64,000 nt of DNA from Tateyamaria omphalii. Its GTDB lineage: Bacteria; Pseudomonadota; Alphaproteobacteria; Rhodobacterales; Rhodobacteraceae. Made by a program: the position numbers and the translations under genes. Location of the stretch: positions 620,001 through 684,000 of the forward strand of contig NZ_BMWT01000001.1 in the NCBI RefSeq assembly GCF_014651375.1, written 5' to 3'. The notes beneath the pieces were generated by a model. That model was not told the DNA's origin, ran no database searches, and saw only the letters and a list, made by a program, of their open reading frames with translations. Shown in pieces: positions 54,294 through 63,387 of the stretch; within the stretch, counting starts at the first letter, position 1, and every line of letters begins with the position of its first letter.

Positions 54294-55595
54294 ATGCCAT
54301 TTGAACATGCCATGACCGCACCGAAACGCATTGCCGTGATTGGAGGCGGGATTTCAGGGATGGGGGCAGCACATACGCTGGCGTCAGACCACAACGTGAC
54401 CCTGTTCGAGGCAGAGCCCCGTCTGGGTGGTCATGCTCGTACAATTATGGCTGGCAAGCGGGGGGATCAGCCGGTCGACACAGGCTTTCTGGTTTTCAAC
54501 TATGCGAACTATCCGAACATGGCGCGGTTGTTTGATGAACTGGATGTACCGGTTGTCAAATCCAACATGAGCTTCGGCGCATCCATCGACGGTGGTCGGT
54601 TGGAGTATGGTTTGGCCAGTTTGGATGCGGTGTTCGCGCAGCGCCGCAACGCACTGAACCCGAAGTTCCTCGGCATGTTCCGCGATATCCTGCGCTTCAA
54701 CAAGAATGCCCTGCGGGTCGCGAATGAGGATCGGACACGCACGATTGCTCAGTTCCTGGATGTCATGGGGACGGGGGATTGGTTCCGCGATTACTATTTG
54801 TTGCCACTCAGTGGTGCGATCTGGTCCACGCCGGTTGAAAAGATCATGGATTTCCCGGCCCATGCGATGATCCAGTTCTTTGAAAACCATGCGCTGCTGC
54901 ATCATTCGGGCCAGCACCAATGGTACACTGTGAACGGTGGATCGGTCGAATATGTGCGTCGCATCGAGGCTGCCATGCTGGGTAATGGTGTCGACATCCG
55001 GCTTGGCGCCCCTGTTCAATCCGTGCGCCGCACGGCGGCTGGCGCACAGGTCAAGGCCTGGGGTGGCGAATGGGAGATGTTTGACGAAGTGGTCTTTGCC
55101 ACGCATTCCGATGACAGTCTATCGCTGCTGGCTGATCCAACGGCTGAGGAAAAGGCGAGCCTTGGGGCAGTCAAGTATCAGCCCAATGACGTTGTGCTGC
55201 ACTGCGATGCGGCGATCATGCCTCAACATCCACAGGTCTGGTCCAGCTGGGTCTATACCGAGGATAAGAACGTCCATTCTGACCGCATTGATCTGACCTA
55301 CTGGATCAATTCGCTGCAACCGATCCCGATGGACGACATGCACTTCGTCACGCTGAATACAAAGCGTACGATCCGCGAAGAGTTGATTTATGATCAGACT
55401 GTGTTGCGCCACCCGGTCTATGATCTGGCCGCACTGGCCGCACAGGATCAGGTGCGGGCGATGAACGGGGCCAACAACACGTGGTACTGCGGCGCTTGGA
55501 TGCGCCACGGGTTCCACGAGGATGGGCTGACCGCAGGGCTGGATGTGGCCCGGGCTTTGTTGCGCGCACCTCAGATGCAGGTGGCTGCAGAATGA
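54294..55595 (+). CDS. FAD-dependent amine-oxidase-like oxidoreductase
   Basis: About 433 residues. The dinucleotide motif is IAVIGGGISGMGAAHTLASD with LFEAEPRLGGHARTI. The rest matches the flavin amine oxidase/phytoene desaturase fold (DTGFLVFNYANYPNMARLFD). Start is uncertain: ATG 54294 or ATG 54312 (MTAPKRIAV), neither with a strong binding site. First of five overlapping genes divergent from rpoE. In R. sphaeroides the equivalent RpoE-controlled cluster has been linked to singlet-oxygen protection and, as I recall, to furan fatty acid formation. Confidence 0.9.
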   Translation: MPFEHAMTAPKRIAVIGGGISGMGAAHTLASDHNVTLFEAEPRLGGHARTIMAGKRGDQPVDTGFLVFNYANYPNMARLFDELDVPVVKSNMSFGASIDGGRLEYGLASLDAVFAQRRNALNPKFLGMFRDILRFNKNALRVANEDRTRTIAQFLDVMGTGDWFRDYYLLPLSGAIWSTPVEKIMDFPAHAMIQFFENHALLHHSGQHQWYTVNGGSVEYVRRIEAAMLGNGVDIRLGAPVQSVRRTAAGAQVKAWGGEWEMFDEVVFATHSDDSLSLLADPTAEEKASLGAVKYQPNDVVLHCDAAIMPQHPQVWSSWVYTEDKNVHSDRIDLTYWINSLQPIPMDDMHFVTLNTKRTIREELIYDQTVLRHPVYDLAALAAQDQVRAMNGANNTWYCGAWMRHGFHEDGLTAGLDVARALLRAPQMQVAAE

Positions 55596-56353
55596 CGGCC
55601 ACCGTCGATCATATCGCAGGCGTGACCTTTCATGGGCGCAAGGGATGCATCGAAAACGCCTTCCGCTACAGCGTGGACTACATGTTGCTAGATGCCGAAG
55701 CCGAGCTGCGCGTGCCCCGCCTGTTCGGGCGCAATCGGCGCGGACTCATGGCGCTTGATGACAAGGATCATGGTGGTGCGCCCAAGGCTGGGCGGGGTGC
55801 ACCGTGGGTGCGCGAGGTGTTGCAGGCTCATCAGATCACAGGCGTGACCAGGATCGAACTTTTGGCCCAACCCAAGGTGATGGGCCACGTGTTCAACCCT
55901 GTCAGTTTCTGGCTCTGTCGCCGCGCGGATGATCAGATGATCGCGGTCATTGCCGAAGTAACGAACACTTTCGGTGATCGGCACAGTTACCTTGTGAACC
56001 ATGCCGACCTGCGTCCCATCGCGCCCGAGGATCGGCTGCGCGCCACCAAGATACTTCATGTGTCGCCCTTCCAACCCATAGAAGGCGGGTACGAGTTTCG
56101 TTTTGATATTCGGGACGACAGGATCGGGGTCTGGATCGACTATTCCCGAGACGGTGAAGGTGGGTTGATTGCCACACTCACGGGACGTCGCTGTGCCCTC
56201 ACCAACCGAGCCATTCTTCGTGCCGCTCTGCGCCGCCCGTTCGGATCGCGTCGCGTGTTGGCCCTGATCCACTGGCAGGCGCTGAAGCTTTGGTGGAGGC
56301 GCGCGACCTATCGCGCCCGTCCAGTTCCTCCGTCCGAGGAGGTGTCACGGTGA
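55592..56353 (+). CDS. DUF1365 protein
   Basis: A protein of 253 residues with the DUF1365 signature features GVTFHGRKGCIENAFRYSVD, GHVFNPVSFWLCRR, AEVTNTFGDRHSYLVN and LHVSPFQPIEGGYEFRF. It is regularly found after the flavin oxidoreductase in this operon; the biochemical role is unproven, with lipid modification suggested by context. Start overlaps the upstream stop (ATGA). Confidence 0.92.
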   Translation: MTATVDHIAGVTFHGRKGCIENAFRYSVDYMLLDAEAELRVPRLFGRNRRGLMALDDKDHGGAPKAGRGAPWVREVLQAHQITGVTRIELLAQPKVMGHVFNPVSFWLCRRADDQMIAVIAEVTNTFGDRHSYLVNHADLRPIAPEDRLRATKILHVSPFQPIEGGYEFRFDIRDDRIGVWIDYSRDGEGGLIATLTGRRCALTNRAILRAALRRPFGSRRVLALIHWQALKLWWRRATYRARPVPPSEEVSR

Positions 56354-57585
56354 GCAACGCGCGGCCTCAACGACTTTCGGCATACGCGGTTTTTGCCGCG
56401 TTGCTGAGTGCAGCCGGGCTGCCGATCTATATACATGCGCCCAAGTTCTATGTGGACGAATACGGCGTATCGCTGGCAGCGCTGGGCGCCGTTTTGTTCG
56501 GGTTGCGTTTGCTGGACGTGGTGCAGGATCCATTGTTTGGGCGGTTGTCTGAGGCTTTGCGATCCCGGCGCGGCGTTGCCGTGCTGATCGGTTGCACGGT
56601 TATGGCGCTGTCCATGTTGGGTCTGTTTGCGGTGCCGCCACTCCTGCCGCCGCTGCTCTGGTTCGCGCTGATGCTGACCGGCGTGTTTTCGGCGTTCAGT
56701 TTCCTGACCATCAACTTCTATGCCCAAGGTGTGGTCAAGGCGGACCGCTTGCCGGGACAAGGCCATTTGATGCTCGCGCGCTGGCGCGAAACTGGCGCGC
56801 TGCTGGGCGTTTGCGTGGCGGCGATAACGCCGGTCATGCTGGGCGGGTTTATGGGCGCGCCGTTTGCAGGGTTTGCCGTTGGGTTCGCTGTGCTGGCTTT
56901 GGCTGCCATCGTGATGATGCGCGGCGAATGGGTGAGTGACGGCTTGCCTCCATCGGTCGGGTTCAAGGCTGTTCTGGGCGATGCGTTGGCGCGCAAGCTG
57001 CTATTAATCGCTTTGGTCAACGCTGCCCCGGTTGCGGTCAGTTCCACCCTTTTCCTGTTCTTCGTTGAAAGCCGGCTGGACGCGCCAGGGTTCGAAGGGC
57101 CGTTGTTGTTGCTGTTTTTCCTGTGCGCTGCCATAGCCGCGCCCATCTGGGGCCGCCTGGCGGAGCGGTATGGACCGAAGCCTGTTTTGCTGAGCGCGAT
57201 GGTGCTGGCTATCCTCGCCTTTGGTTGGGCCGTCACTCTCGGATCTGGCGACTGGATGGCTTTCGCGATCATTTGTGCCCTGTCTGGTGCTACACTGGGC
57301 GCAGACCTGACCGTCCTTCCTGCTGTGTTTGCCACGCGCATGGCCCGGATCAGCCCCTCGGCCGCCGAAGGATTTGGCCTTTGGTCATTTGTTTCGAAAT
57401 TCACCCTGGCCTTTGCTGCCGTCACCCTGTTGCCCGCGCTTGAGCGGGCGGGGTTTGACAGCGCAGCGGCCACTCACCCGCCCGAAGCTCTGACGCTTCT
57501 CACGCTGCTTTATGCGGCTGTGCCTTGTGGCCTCAAGGTCGTAGCGATTGCGCTGCTCGCCACGACCGACCTGAAGGAGACCTGA
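56350..57585 (+). CDS. MFS transporter
   Basis: A protein of 411 residues with about twelve helices. It starts at GTG 56350, preceded by GAGGAGGTGTCACG, overlapping the DUF1365 stop (GTGA). The N-terminal part (GLPIYIHAPKFYVDEYGVSL, GLRLLDVVQDPLFGRLSEAL) resembles glycoside/cation symporters of the MelB type. Its substrate is unknown; the same gene sits at this place in the R. sphaeroides RpoE operon. Confidence 0.9.
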   Translation: MSNARPQRLSAYAVFAALLSAAGLPIYIHAPKFYVDEYGVSLAALGAVLFGLRLLDVVQDPLFGRLSEALRSRRGVAVLIGCTVMALSMLGLFAVPPLLPPLLWFALMLTGVFSAFSFLTINFYAQGVVKADRLPGQGHLMLARWRETGALLGVCVAAITPVMLGGFMGAPFAGFAVGFAVLALAAIVMMRGEWVSDGLPPSVGFKAVLGDALARKLLLIALVNAAPVAVSSTLFLFFVESRLDAPGFEGPLLLLFFLCAAIAAPIWGRLAERYGPKPVLLSAMVLAILAFGWAVTLGSGDWMAFAIICALSGATLGADLTVLPAVFATRMARISPSAAEGFGLWSFVSKFTLAFAAVTLLPALERAGFDSAAATHPPEALTLLTLLYAAVPCGLKVVAIALLATTDLKET

Positions 57586-57586
57586 C

Positions 57587-58168
57587 ATGGACGCCTTGAT
57601 ACCTGCGCTTTTGGGTGCTGTCGTCGTGATGATGTGCGGCTGGACCAGATCCCGCTATGCCGACTTTCTAGCCCAAAGCCCGGATGACTATGCCAATGGA
57701 AACGGACCGCAATTCGATGTTCGAACGCACCTGAATGGCCCCATCATTTGCGAAGGGGTCATATTTGGTCCCACTGGACGTGTATCTTCCCGATTTGTCG
57801 GCGAGTTTGATTGCAGGTGGGAAGGCAATTCTGGTGTTATGGACGAGGTCTTTACCTATGATGATGGGTCTACGCAGACGCGCGCATGGCGACTGACCAT
57901 AGGCAACGACGGCAAGATTGTTGCCCGCGCTGATGATGTTGTCGGTGACGGTACGGGGCAGCAGACAGGCAGTTCTGTCCAGCTGAAATACAAGTTCCGC
58001 CTGCCGGATGAATCAGGCGGACATGTGCTGGACACAGTCGATTGGATGTATCTCGCGCCCAATGGCACCATCGTGAACCGATCGCAGTTCCGAAAATACG
58101 GGATCAAGGTGGCCGAGTTGGTGGCGACCATGCGCCCTGCCAATCAAGAGATGAAAGAAGCAGCATGA
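57587..58168 (+). CDS. DUF3833 protein
   Basis: A protein of 193 residues. An N-terminal hydrophobic segment (LIPALLGAVVVMMCGWTRSR) includes a cysteine that could be lipidated. Conserved parts are FDVRTHLNGPIICEGVIFGP, GRVSSRFVGEFDCRW and DWMYLAPNGTIVNRSQFRKY. Function unknown. Start is one base after the MFS stop with AAGGAGACCTGAC upstream. Confidence 0.9.
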   Translation: MDALIPALLGAVVVMMCGWTRSRYADFLAQSPDDYANGNGPQFDVRTHLNGPIICEGVIFGPTGRVSSRFVGEFDCRWEGNSGVMDEVFTYDDGSTQTRAWRLTIGNDGKIVARADDVVGDGTGQQTGSSVQLKYKFRLPDESGGHVLDTVDWMYLAPNGTIVNRSQFRKYGIKVAELVATMRPANQEMKEAA

Positions 58169-58902
58169 ATGACATGTCCCTTAGCGGCAAACGGTACTGG
58201 CTGGTGGGTGCGGGCGACGGTTTGGGTCGCGCGCTGGCCCACTGCATGAGCCGCGCAGGGGTCGAAGTGGTCGTGTCGTCCCGTGGTGAAGACAAGCTGA
58301 AGGAATTGGTCGAGGAGCTGCCCGGTAAGGCGTCATACCAGACAGTCGATATTTCTGATGATGATAGTGTCAAAGCGGCTGCGGAGGCTGTGGGAGAGAT
58401 CGACGGGCTGGTACTTTTAGCGGGTGTTTATTGGCCCTTCTCGGCTAGGGAATGGAACGCCGAACAGGCGGTTGCGATGGCAGATGTGAACTTTACCGGC
58501 TTCATGCGGGTGCTGGGTCAGGTGGTACCAGCCTTCGTGAAGAAGGACGCAGGCCACATCGTCATCACGTCATCTTTGACCGGTTTTCGTGGGTTACCGG
58601 GATCAATTGGCTATACCGCTTCAAAGGCGGCCACGATGTCGCTCGCCGAATGCATGTATGCTGATCTGCGTGGCACGGGCGTGCGGGTTCAGGTGGCCAA
58701 TCCGGGTTTCATCAAAACCCAGCTGACTGACAAGAACGATTTCAACATGCCGTTCATCATGGAGCCCGAGGCCGCCGCGCGCGAGATGTTCGAGCTTATG
58801 CTGACGGACAGTTTCAAAAAGAGTTTCCCGACCTTCTTTTCTCTGCTCTTCCGCGGCTCACAGTTTTTGCCGGACTGGATATACTATCGGATTTTTTCTT
58901 AG
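58165..58902 (+). CDS. Short-chain dehydrogenase/reductase
   Basis: A protein of 245 residues. The NAD(P) loop is YWLVGAGDGLGRALAH, and the catalytic Ser-Tyr-Lys is read from TSSLTGFRGLPGSIGYTASK. ATGA overlap with the DUF3833 gene. Last gene of the operon; no clear terminator follows. It presumably reduces or oxidises a lipid-derived carbonyl, by context only. Confidence 0.92.
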   Translation: MNDMSLSGKRYWLVGAGDGLGRALAHCMSRAGVEVVVSSRGEDKLKELVEELPGKASYQTVDISDDDSVKAAAEAVGEIDGLVLLAGVYWPFSAREWNAEQAVAMADVNFTGFMRVLGQVVPAFVKKDAGHIVITSSLTGFRGLPGSIGYTASKAATMSLAECMYADLRGTGVRVQVANPGFIKTQLTDKNDFNMPFIMEPEAAAREMFELMLTDSFKKSFPTFFSLLFRGSQFLPDWIYYRIFS

Positions 58903-59098
58903 CATCCAAGATCGCTCGCCGATGGTGCGCCAGCAATCTCGTCCGGATTTCAGTTCCTGTGTTTGGAAGTGCAAACCTTGGCCGTCTATCTCACTGCACT
59001 GGTTTATGCTACAGTACATCGTGCTTTTTTGATGCTTTGGCGGTTGCAATGTCATGAGAGAAAGCGAGGCAACGTCGGTACGCTTGCTGAATACTTAA

Positions 59099-59112
59099 TT
59101 GATACGGATCAA
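59099..59112 (+). promoter_or_regulatory. Perfect FNR/FnrL-type box
   Basis: TTGATACGGATCAA fits TTGAT-N4-ATCAA exactly. Its centre lies ~55 bases before the DUF3775 start codon, so a transcription start ~42 bases downstream would make it a class II activator site. Confidence 0.75.
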
Positions 59113-59160
59113 GGCGGCAGGTTTGCGGACTGAGCAGGATGAGCTCAGGAGGTTTGAACC

Positions 59161-59487
59161 ATGAATCTTGAGATTGAACGGGCCATCGTCGCGCAGGTGG
59201 TATTGATGGGGCGCGAGCTTGAGCGGGCCGAGGGTGAATTACGTGGTCTGATTGATCGCCTCGATACTGACGAGCAGGCTGAACTGGTGGCGATCATGTG
59301 GGTTGGGCGGGGTGCCTTTGAGCCGGATGATTGGGAGGAAGCCGTCGCAACGGCAGAGGCCGAAGCCACCACACCATGTGCCGATTACTTGCTCGGAACG
59401 CCGCATTTTCCAGATCATCTGGAAGCGGGAATGGAAGCATTGGGATTGCCTCTGGGCGATGAAGAGGAGGCATTGCTTGGTAGGTAG
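59161..59487 (+). CDS. DUF3775 protein
   Basis: A protein of 108 residues, strongly acidic, with the conserved ELERAEGELRGLIDRLDTDE, AELVAIMWVGRGAFEPDDWE and TPCADYLLGTPHFPDHLEAG. The start follows CAGGAGGTTTGAACC. No function is known for DUF3775; a perfect FNR box upstream ties it to low-oxygen conditions. It converges with the ParB-like gene. Confidence 0.88.
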   Translation: MNLEIERAIVAQVVLMGRELERAEGELRGLIDRLDTDEQAELVAIMWVGRGAFEPDDWEEAVATAEAEATTPCADYLLGTPHFPDHLEAGMEALGLPLGDEEEALLGR

Positions 59488-59517
59488 AGCACCGGCGTTC
59501 CTTCTACATTCGAGGTC

Positions 59518-59904
59518 TCAGTTTGTTGTTTCGTATGGCAGGTCATCTGGGTCGATGCCGACAAAGTCGGGCGCGGGAGTGACAGGCAACCGGATGGCCT
59601 GAATTGTTGTGTCACCGGCCAGCAAAGCTTGGACAACGCGGTGCATTCCGTCCATCAACCGTCCCTCGGCATCAAGTATGATCGGGTAAGCACGGTTCGC
59701 CTGTTTCACCAGTTGCATATGATGGGCGATCGTCCGTGGCGTCGGGGTGACGTTGTGCGCGAACCACCAGTTTTCATCCACCTCCGCGATTTCGGTCAAT
59801 CGAACAGGTTGGGGCAAGAGGCCCACGCTGGCTTCAGCGATCTTGCGCATATCCCAAGCCAAAAGTCCGCGTGGGCTGGGTCTGAAGTGATATTGCAGGC
59901 GCAT
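59518..59904 (-). CDS. ParB/sulfiredoxin-fold-like small protein
   Basis: A protein of 128 residues. The YPIILDAEGRLMDGMHRVVQ segment with ALLAGDTTIQAIRL matches the G-x-x-R-x-x-A turn of ParB-like nuclease folds, which bind nucleotides, but the chromosome-partition helix-turn-helix is absent. Its ATG overlaps the stop of the saccharopine-dehydrogenase-like gene. Function unknown. Confidence 0.75.
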   Translation of the reverse strand: MRLQYHFRPSPRGLLAWDMRKIAEASVGLLPQPVRLTEIAEVDENWWFAHNVTPTPRTIAHHMQLVKQANRAYPIILDAEGRLMDGMHRVVQALLAGDTTIQAIRLPVTPAPDFVGIDPDDLPYETTN

Positions 59905-60956
59905 CAGTGCTCCATGGCCGCGTCAAAAGTTGCCTTGGCGCGTTTCCACACGCCTGTGCTTAGGTCCGACAGGGTCAACAGGCTTGGCAGCAATTGATCC
60001 GCATAGTCTTCGCTGCTTTCTAACGGCAGCATCGACGGCAAGTTGTCGATCGCTGTAACGTCCAGCGGTGGTGCGTCATGCACGCGCAAGGCTGGCGCAC
60101 CCCAGGTGGTTGTCCGATCATAGACCTTGATGGGGGAGAAATCGCTGTCTGGGTCACAGGCTATGTCGCCGATGACACTGAGGTTGCGTGCGGCGTGCGG
60201 TGTCCCCGCGGGGACAAAGATGGGTGTGCCGGGGCGTGCCAGAATGCAGTTGAAAAAGATGTCATGCGCCAACACTTCCGGGAATGGGCCACCATGGTTG
60301 GTTTCGGCCATGTCCCAGCGGGTCGTTGGAACACCCATCACCGTACACAAGTCTGCGGCACCTGTACCAACACGACCCAAGGCACCGATGATCAGGGCGG
60401 TGGGGCGGTGTGTGCCGGTGCCCACAAGGTCTGATTGCAGTTCGGCCAAAAGGTGGTTTGAACTCGGATACGAGTTAACTGGTCCGGTCATCTGATGTTT
60501 TTGCTGTGCGATCCAGCATTTGAGCGCAACGGCAGCGCCTGCGTAGCCTGCCCAGTACCCGAAGGCTGCAACGCGTTTTCCGGCCTCGTCCACGAGGTAT
60601 TCCAGGTCATAAAGCGTGCCGCCACCCACCTTGAATCTTTGTAACAGGATTTGACCTGCTGGCTGTCCCTTGTAGGCGTGACCGAACATGATGTGCTTAT
60701 GTGCCAAGGGTGTGCCATCATCGGGTAGTTCCTTGAGGCCAAAGATGATCGCATCCGCGGGTGCGGTTGGCCATGTGTTCTCGGCGGCGATGGTGGCGCC
60801 GGCATTGGCGTAGCGGTCGGTTGGGATGCAGCGGGTTTGGCTGTCTTCGACTGTGACTGCGATACCTGCCTCTATCAGCTTAGCTGTGCCTTCAGGGGTC
60901 AGGCCAACCCGGTCTTCGTTCTCTCGTTGCTCGGCCCGAACCCAAAGATGTGTCAT
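59904..60956 (-). CDS. Saccharopine dehydrogenase-like protein (Lys1/AlaDH-N family)
   Basis: A protein of 350 residues. The N-terminal alanine-dehydrogenase/transhydrogenase-like domain is seen in LWVRAEQRENEDRVGLTPEG and HIMFGHAYKGQPAGQILLQR, and the nucleotide-binding part in ALIIGALGRVGTGAADLCTV. Family members interconvert saccharopine with lysine plus 2-oxoglutarate. Bacteria with the diaminopimelate route, as here with dapB, do not need Lys1 for lysine synthesis, so its role may be degradative or different. Overlaps the GST gene by 4 bases. Confidence 0.85.
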   Translation of the reverse strand: MTHLWVRAEQRENEDRVGLTPEGTAKLIEAGIAVTVEDSQTRCIPTDRYANAGATIAAENTWPTAPADAIIFGLKELPDDGTPLAHKHIMFGHAYKGQPAGQILLQRFKVGGGTLYDLEYLVDEAGKRVAAFGYWAGYAGAAVALKCWIAQQKHQMTGPVNSYPSSNHLLAELQSDLVGTGTHRPTALIIGALGRVGTGAADLCTVMGVPTTRWDMAETNHGGPFPEVLAHDIFFNCILARPGTPIFVPAGTPHAARNLSVIGDIACDPDSDFSPIKVYDRTTTWGAPALRVHDAPPLDVTAIDNLPSMLPLESSEDYADQLLPSLLTLSDLSTGVWKRAKATFDAAMEH

Positions 60957-61564
60957 CGCATCATGCCTTTGGCGCGGATGGTTTTGACGCTGTCGCGCGC
61001 GCCCATCGCGTCCATGAAGGCGCGAATTTTCGGGAAAGGTGCAAGGTCAACACCGTCACCTGGCAGCCATGAGCACACCATGAACAGGTATGCGTCCGCA
61101 ATTGTGATCTGGTCGCCTAGGATGAAGGGGCCAGTGAGGCATTCGTCTTCGACAAACTGGGCTGAGGCCGTCATCGTTTCGGGCACTTTTGCCTTCATGT
61201 CCTGCCAACTGGAGTCCTGATCGGCCCAGCGGTGGCCGCGCATCTTGTGGGCGTGGTTCACATGCATGGTTGAGGCAAGGTAGTACATCACGCTGCGCGC
61301 CTTGGCTGCGTCGATGGGGTTTGCGGGCAAAAGGGCAGGGGCTTGGGCCGCGATATAGTCGAGGATCGCACCTGTTTCCGTCAGTATCGTACCGTCTATT
61401 TCAAGAGCCGGAACGCGCCCCTTCGGATTGACCTTGGCATAGTCGGGCGATTGTTGATCGCCTGCGGCAAAGTCGAGCTGGTGCGTGTCATAGGCAAGCC
61501 CCGCCTCTTCCAGTGCGATGGCGACTGCAATCGAGATGGTGCCGGTTGCGTAGTAGAGTTTCAT
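60953..61564 (-). CDS. Glutathione S-transferase family protein
   Basis: A protein of 203 residues. The thioredoxin-like N-terminal domain (MKLYYATGTISIAVAIALEE) lacks the classical CPxC and uses a Thr/Ser-type site; GRVPALEIDGTILTETGAIL is the cis-proline/glutathione segment. The C-terminal helical domain is complete. Last codons overlap the saccharopine-dehydrogenase-like gene (ATGA). Substrate unknown. Confidence 0.92.
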   Translation of the reverse strand: MKLYYATGTISIAVAIALEEAGLAYDTHQLDFAAGDQQSPDYAKVNPKGRVPALEIDGTILTETGAILDYIAAQAPALLPANPIDAAKARSVMYYLASTMHVNHAHKMRGHRWADQDSSWQDMKAKVPETMTASAQFVEDECLTGPFILGDQITIADAYLFMVCSWLPGDGVDLAPFPKIRAFMDAMGARDSVKTIRAKGMMR

Positions 61565-61588
61565 GGGCGGATCCTCGGATCTGGTGCG

Positions 61589-62242
61589 TTAGACATGCGT
61601 TTGCGCATGATGGCGGTCGGGGTGTTCGAGGTGTGGCACTGCATTGAACATTACGGGCGACCATGTGCCCCCGATGGGATGCAGCCGGTGCATCGAGGTG
61701 TTCATGATCGCGAGTGCCACGTTGGCCATGGCCGAAACCTCAAGCCCCAGATGCAGCCGCATTGTCATGGCGATCAGCCCGCCGGACGTAACAACGAGAG
61801 CTGGTCCTTCGCCCTCGCCAATCTCGGTCAGGGCGTCCTTGATCCGCGTCTCGAACTCGGAAAATCGTTCGGGCACATTTTCGAGCTTGTCGCTCTGCCA
61901 GTGGCTAAGAACCTTGGGGAAGTGGTGCACGAATTCGGAGGGTGCTGCCGGGATGGGAATCCCGTGTTCGGCTTCCAACGCTTCGGCCATCGTGAAGTAT
62001 TCCAGCTCGTTCAGGCGGGGGTCTTCTGTGGCTTTCATCCCAGTGTCCATACCGTTCGCGGTCTCGCGATGCCGTCGCAAGGTGCCGGTGTAGAGCCGTG
62101 TGTGGTGCTGATGCGTGGCGCGCATGTGGTCGCCCAGCCATGCCGCCTGTTGGTGGCCAAGGTCAGACAGCTGGTCGTAGCTCGCTTCGTCCTTGGCATG
62201 GGTGTTGGCTTGGCCGTGGCGGATCAGGGTAATGTGGGACAT
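61589..62242 (-). CDS. Histidine phosphatase family protein
   Basis: A protein of 217 residues of the phosphoglycerate-mutase-like superfamily. The RHG motif with the nucleophilic histidine is ITLIRHGQANTHAKDEASYD, and a second catalytic histidine falls in the MHRLHPI region. Substrate unknown. First gene of a four-gene minus-strand operon, 24 bases before the GST. Confidence 0.9.
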   Translation of the reverse strand: MSHITLIRHGQANTHAKDEASYDQLSDLGHQQAAWLGDHMRATHQHHTRLYTGTLRRHRETANGMDTGMKATEDPRLNELEYFTMAEALEAEHGIPIPAAPSEFVHHFPKVLSHWQSDKLENVPERFSEFETRIKDALTEIGEGEGPALVVTSGGLIAMTMRLHLGLEVSAMANVALAIMNTSMHRLHPIGGTWSPVMFNAVPHLEHPDRHHAQTHV

Positions 62243-62343
62243 GGGTGCCTGTTGAGTATTTCACTTCGTTCTAGGCGAGCGATGCGCATGTGGAAAGTGC
62301 GGGAGCCTCCGGCGGAAGTTTATTTTGCAAGATGAAGACTGGA

Positions 62344-63387
62344 TCAGGCGCGTTTGAGGCGCCCGACGAAGGCGGGCAATAGGATTGTCAGGAACAATAG
62401 GCGGGAGACGTGCGCGGCAGCAACGAACCCGGGATTGGCCCCCAGCACGACGCCCATGGCGATCATCGTTTCCAAGCCGCCGGGGGCAAAGGCGATAAGC
62501 ACATGTGTCGGATCGAAGCCGAGCGCGTAGGCCACGGGCAGTGCGGCGGCCAGAGCCATGAGAACCGTCAGTGTTGTGACGGTGAGCCCGGCCAACAGAG
62601 ACGTTGCCAACGCCCTTCGTGTGATGCCGTTGAATCGGGCGCCGATCAGGGTGCCCACAGTCATCAGCCCCAGATAGCTGAGCCATGGGGCCATGACGCC
62701 CGGTGTGACCTCGGCCGCGTGACCGAGGCTGGAGGCGATCATGCCGCCGATCAGAAGCGGTGCAGGCAGGCCGATCTTGTCAAGAATGAACCCAAGGGCG
62801 AGGCCAGCGGCCAACAGTGTGACAAGGTGCAGCCAAGCCATCGGCGGACCGGGTGGCAACACTTGTCCGGTCATTTCAAAACCGAAGGCAAGGGCTATGG
62901 CAGGTACGGTGAGTGTAAGCGCGAGCAGCCGAACCGATTGGATTACGACGATGCGCGTGGTGTCGAGGTTCAGCCCCGTCGACAGCCCGACGACAAAACT
63001 CAGATGCCCCGGGGCAGAGGCAAGGTAAGCGCTGCGGTGGTCCAGCCCGAAGCCGTGTCGTAGCAACCGCCCGCAGAGCCAGAGCGTCGCCCAAAGCATC
63101 AGTCCCAGTGCGGCAAAGGCCAGCGGCCAGCGCAGCATGGCATCTGTTGCGTTGCTGTCCACGCCGCTGCCAATGCTGACGCCTACGAGCAGAAAGACAA
63201 GGTTGCGTACGGTGTCGTCGATGCCCGTCCGCAGCCCGGCGAGGGCGGCAAGGCTGACGATAAGCGCGGGTCCGGTCAGGACGGCGATGGGTGCGCCGAT
63301 GGCTTCTGCGATGGCGGCGCCGAGCCCTCCTACGATCAGGGTTTGTCCGGTGATGCGCAGGCTGGTGGGTGTAGGGCGGACAAGCAT
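62344..63387 (-). CDS. AbrB-family membrane protein
   Basis: A protein of 347 residues with about ten helices in two internal repeats, matching the AbrB family of putative transporters often misnamed ammonia monooxygenase. Diagnostic parts are AYLASAPGHLSFVVGLSTGL, the two-fold related FAPGGLETMIAMGVVLGANP, and LPAPLLIGGMIASSLGHAAE. Substrate is not established. A variant of the post-stop element (TCTTCATCTTGCAAAATAAA) lies just past its stop. Confidence 0.9.
   Translation of the reverse strand: MLVRPTPTSLRITGQTLIVGGLGAAIAEAIGAPIAVLTGPALIVSLAALAGLRTGIDDTVRNLVFLLVGVSIGSGVDSNATDAMLRWPLAFAALGLMLWATLWLCGRLLRHGFGLDHRSAYLASAPGHLSFVVGLSTGLNLDTTRIVVIQSVRLLALTLTVPAIALAFGFEMTGQVLPPGPPMAWLHLVTLLAAGLALGFILDKIGLPAPLLIGGMIASSLGHAAEVTPGVMAPWLSYLGLMTVGTLIGARFNGITRRALATSLLAGLTVTTLTVLMALAAALPVAYALGFDPTHVLIAFAPGGLETMIAMGVVLGANPGFVAAAHVSRLLFLTILLPAFVGRLKRA

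Noticed and set aside
61343-62335. A 330-codon plus-strand frame over the GST and histidine phosphatase genes
   Set aside because: Both minus-strand genes carry clear motifs; this frame is an antisense shadow.
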